Shown: positions 63,175-64,000 of the stretch, piece by piece
Layout of the letters: each line of letters begins with the position of its first letter
Position numbering within the stretch: the first letter of the stretch is position 1
Source: Azorhizobium caulinodans ORS 571
Lineage (GTDB): Bacteria > Pseudomonadota > Alphaproteobacteria > Rhizobiales > Xanthobacteraceae
Direction of reading: 5' to 3'
Assembly: GCF_000010525.1 (NCBI RefSeq)
Contig: NC_009937.1
Location: 2,113,501-2,177,500 of the forward strand
DNA length: 64,000 nucleotides
Position numbers and translations under genes: made by a program
The notes under the pieces: model-generated
The model's input: only the letters and a program-made list of their open reading frames with translations
What the model was told of the DNA's origin: nothing
Databases searched by the model: none

Positions 63175-64000
63175 CGATATTGTCAATCTTCAGCACCTTG
63201 GCGGTGGCCTTGCGGCTGGCGCTGCAGGCCTCGGCGTCGGTGATCAGATCGATGCCGTAGCTCGGCAGGGCGCCGCGCAGCGCCGGGAGCCAGCCGTCCT
63301 CGGTCAGGCGGTCGGCAAAGCAGGTCTGGAGCACATGCACGGCGATGGCCGCGGCCGTCGAAGCGCCGGGAGAGGCGCCCAGCAGTGCGACCAGAGACTT
63401 GTCCGAGGCGGCAACGAGCTCGGTGCCGAATTCCAGCTGGCCGCCCGGATCGCCCTGATCCGGCTTGATGATCTGCACACGCTGGCCGGCCACGGCCTCC
63501 TGCCAGTCCGCGCGGCGGGCCTGCGGGAAGAACTGGCGGAGCATCTCGAACTGGTGGTGGCGGCTCTGGAACACCTGCCCGATCAGATACTCCTCCAGCG
63601 CGGCATTGTCCTTCGCCACATCGAGCAGCGGCAGGATGTTGCTGGCGGTGATCGAGCCAAACAGATCGGTCAGGGAGCCGCGCTTCAGGAACTTCGTCGA
63701 GAAGCCGGCGTAGGGGCCAAACAGGAGCGAGGTCTTGCCGCCGATCACCCGCGTATCGAGATGCGGCACCGACATGGGCGGGGAGCCGCTCGCGGCCTTG
63801 CCGTAGACCTTGGCGTGGTGGCGGGCGGCCACCGCATCCACGTCGCAGCGCAGCCAGATGCCGCTCACCGGGAAGCCGGCATAGCCCTTGGCTTCGGGGA
63901 TGCCCGATTTCTGCAGCAGCTCGATGGCCGCGCCGCCGGCGCCGATGAACACGAAGCCGGCCGTGATCTGCTGGCGGGTACCGTCCACCGTGTCCTCGAA
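63167..64000 (-). CDS. mqo: Malate:quinone oxidoreductase, C-terminal part (runs off the window)
   Basis: The visible 277 residues are the C-terminal half of Mqo, a peripheral membrane FAD enzyme that oxidises malate to oxaloacetate and passes electrons to quinone. [59 protein letters not shown] and [17 protein letters not shown] are characteristic. The frame is open to the edge at 64000, so the N-terminal FAD site is outside. A co-transcribed exporter follows. The gene lies on the minus strand. Confidence 0.95.
   Translation of the reverse strand, partial: FEDTVDGTRQQITAGFVFIGAGGAAIELLQKSGIPEAKGYAGFPVSGIWLRCDVDAVAARHHAKVYGKAASGSPPMSVPHLDTRVIGGKTSLLFGPYAGFSTKFLKRGSLTDLFGSITASNILPLLDVAKDNAALEEYLIGQVFQSRHHQFEMLRQFFPQARRADWQEAVAGQRVQIIKPDQGDPGGQLEFGTELVAASDKSLVALLGASPGASTAAAIAVHVLQTCFADRLTEDGWLPALRGALPSYGIDLITDAEACSASRKATAKVLKIDNIDA

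Overview
The window is about 64 kb of a GC-rich alphaproteobacterial chromosome, most likely from the Hyphomicrobiales and perhaps a Xanthobacteraceae-like genus. The evidence is the run hom-glpX-recJ, an orphan DivK-type regulator beside rpmG, the topA / rnr / DUF983 / NUDIX neighbourhood, an initiator tRNA of the alphaproteobacterial type, and many ABC and TRAP uptake systems. No gene in the window fixes the genus.

Layout. (1) 1-25 kb is mostly core: the end of an aminotransferase gene, homoserine dehydrogenase, class II fructose-bisphosphatase, a TetX-like flavin monooxygenase inserted before recJ, dinB with a DUF3572 gene, divK, rpmG, then rnr > DUF983 > NUDIX > MFS on the minus strand, a DHA2 drug exporter convergent with topA, a TetR/MFS pair, a cyclic-nucleotide-gated K+ channel, icd, a secreted protein, trmJ and the initiator tRNA. 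(2) 25.3-38.8 kb is an island, visibly less GC-rich than its surroundings. It starts just after the tRNA terminator and is bracketed by two broken IS3-family transposase fragments that read towards each other. It holds a dipeptide-type ABC importer plus a signal-less gamma-glutamyltransferase on the minus strand, a LysR regulator, and a plus-strand operon of a BisC/TorZ-like molybdoenzyme, a class III CoA-transferase, a MaoC hydratase and a CitE-type lyase. A 15-bp motif lies upstream of both operons, which suggests that the LysR protein drives them as one regulon. (3) 38.9-50.3 kb carries tenA and then a GntR regulator divergent from a nine-gene operon: extradiol dioxygenase, feruloyl-esterase-like hydrolase, Ldh2 dehydrogenase, FAH-family enzyme, a Liv-type ABC importer with fused LivM-LivG, and a quinone oxidoreductase. 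This looks like uptake and meta-cleavage of an aromatic acid or ester. Two copies of a 15-bp inverted site lie 95 bp apart in the divergent promoter. (4) 50.9-54.9 kb holds a three-gene glycan-modification cluster, led by a fusion of a GT2 glycosyltransferase, a probable beta-sandwich domain and a methyltransferase. (5) 54.9-61.9 kb holds a LysR-linked set: beta-hydroxyacid dehydrogenase, Abm-domain protein, SAF-domain NAD(P) oxidoreductase of the homoserine-dehydrogenase/DRL type, and a TRAP transporter. This suggests use of a small hydroxy or sugar acid. (6) The right edge has a ThrE-like exporter overlapping the end of malate:quinone oxidoreductase, which runs off the window.

The part most worth following up is the 25-39 kb island. 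It couples peptide import and gamma-glutamyl cleavage to an S/N-oxide reductase and a CoA-dependent hydratase-lyase route under one regulator. I do not recognise this combination as a described pathway. All functional assignments come from motifs and remembered family features; no database search was possible.
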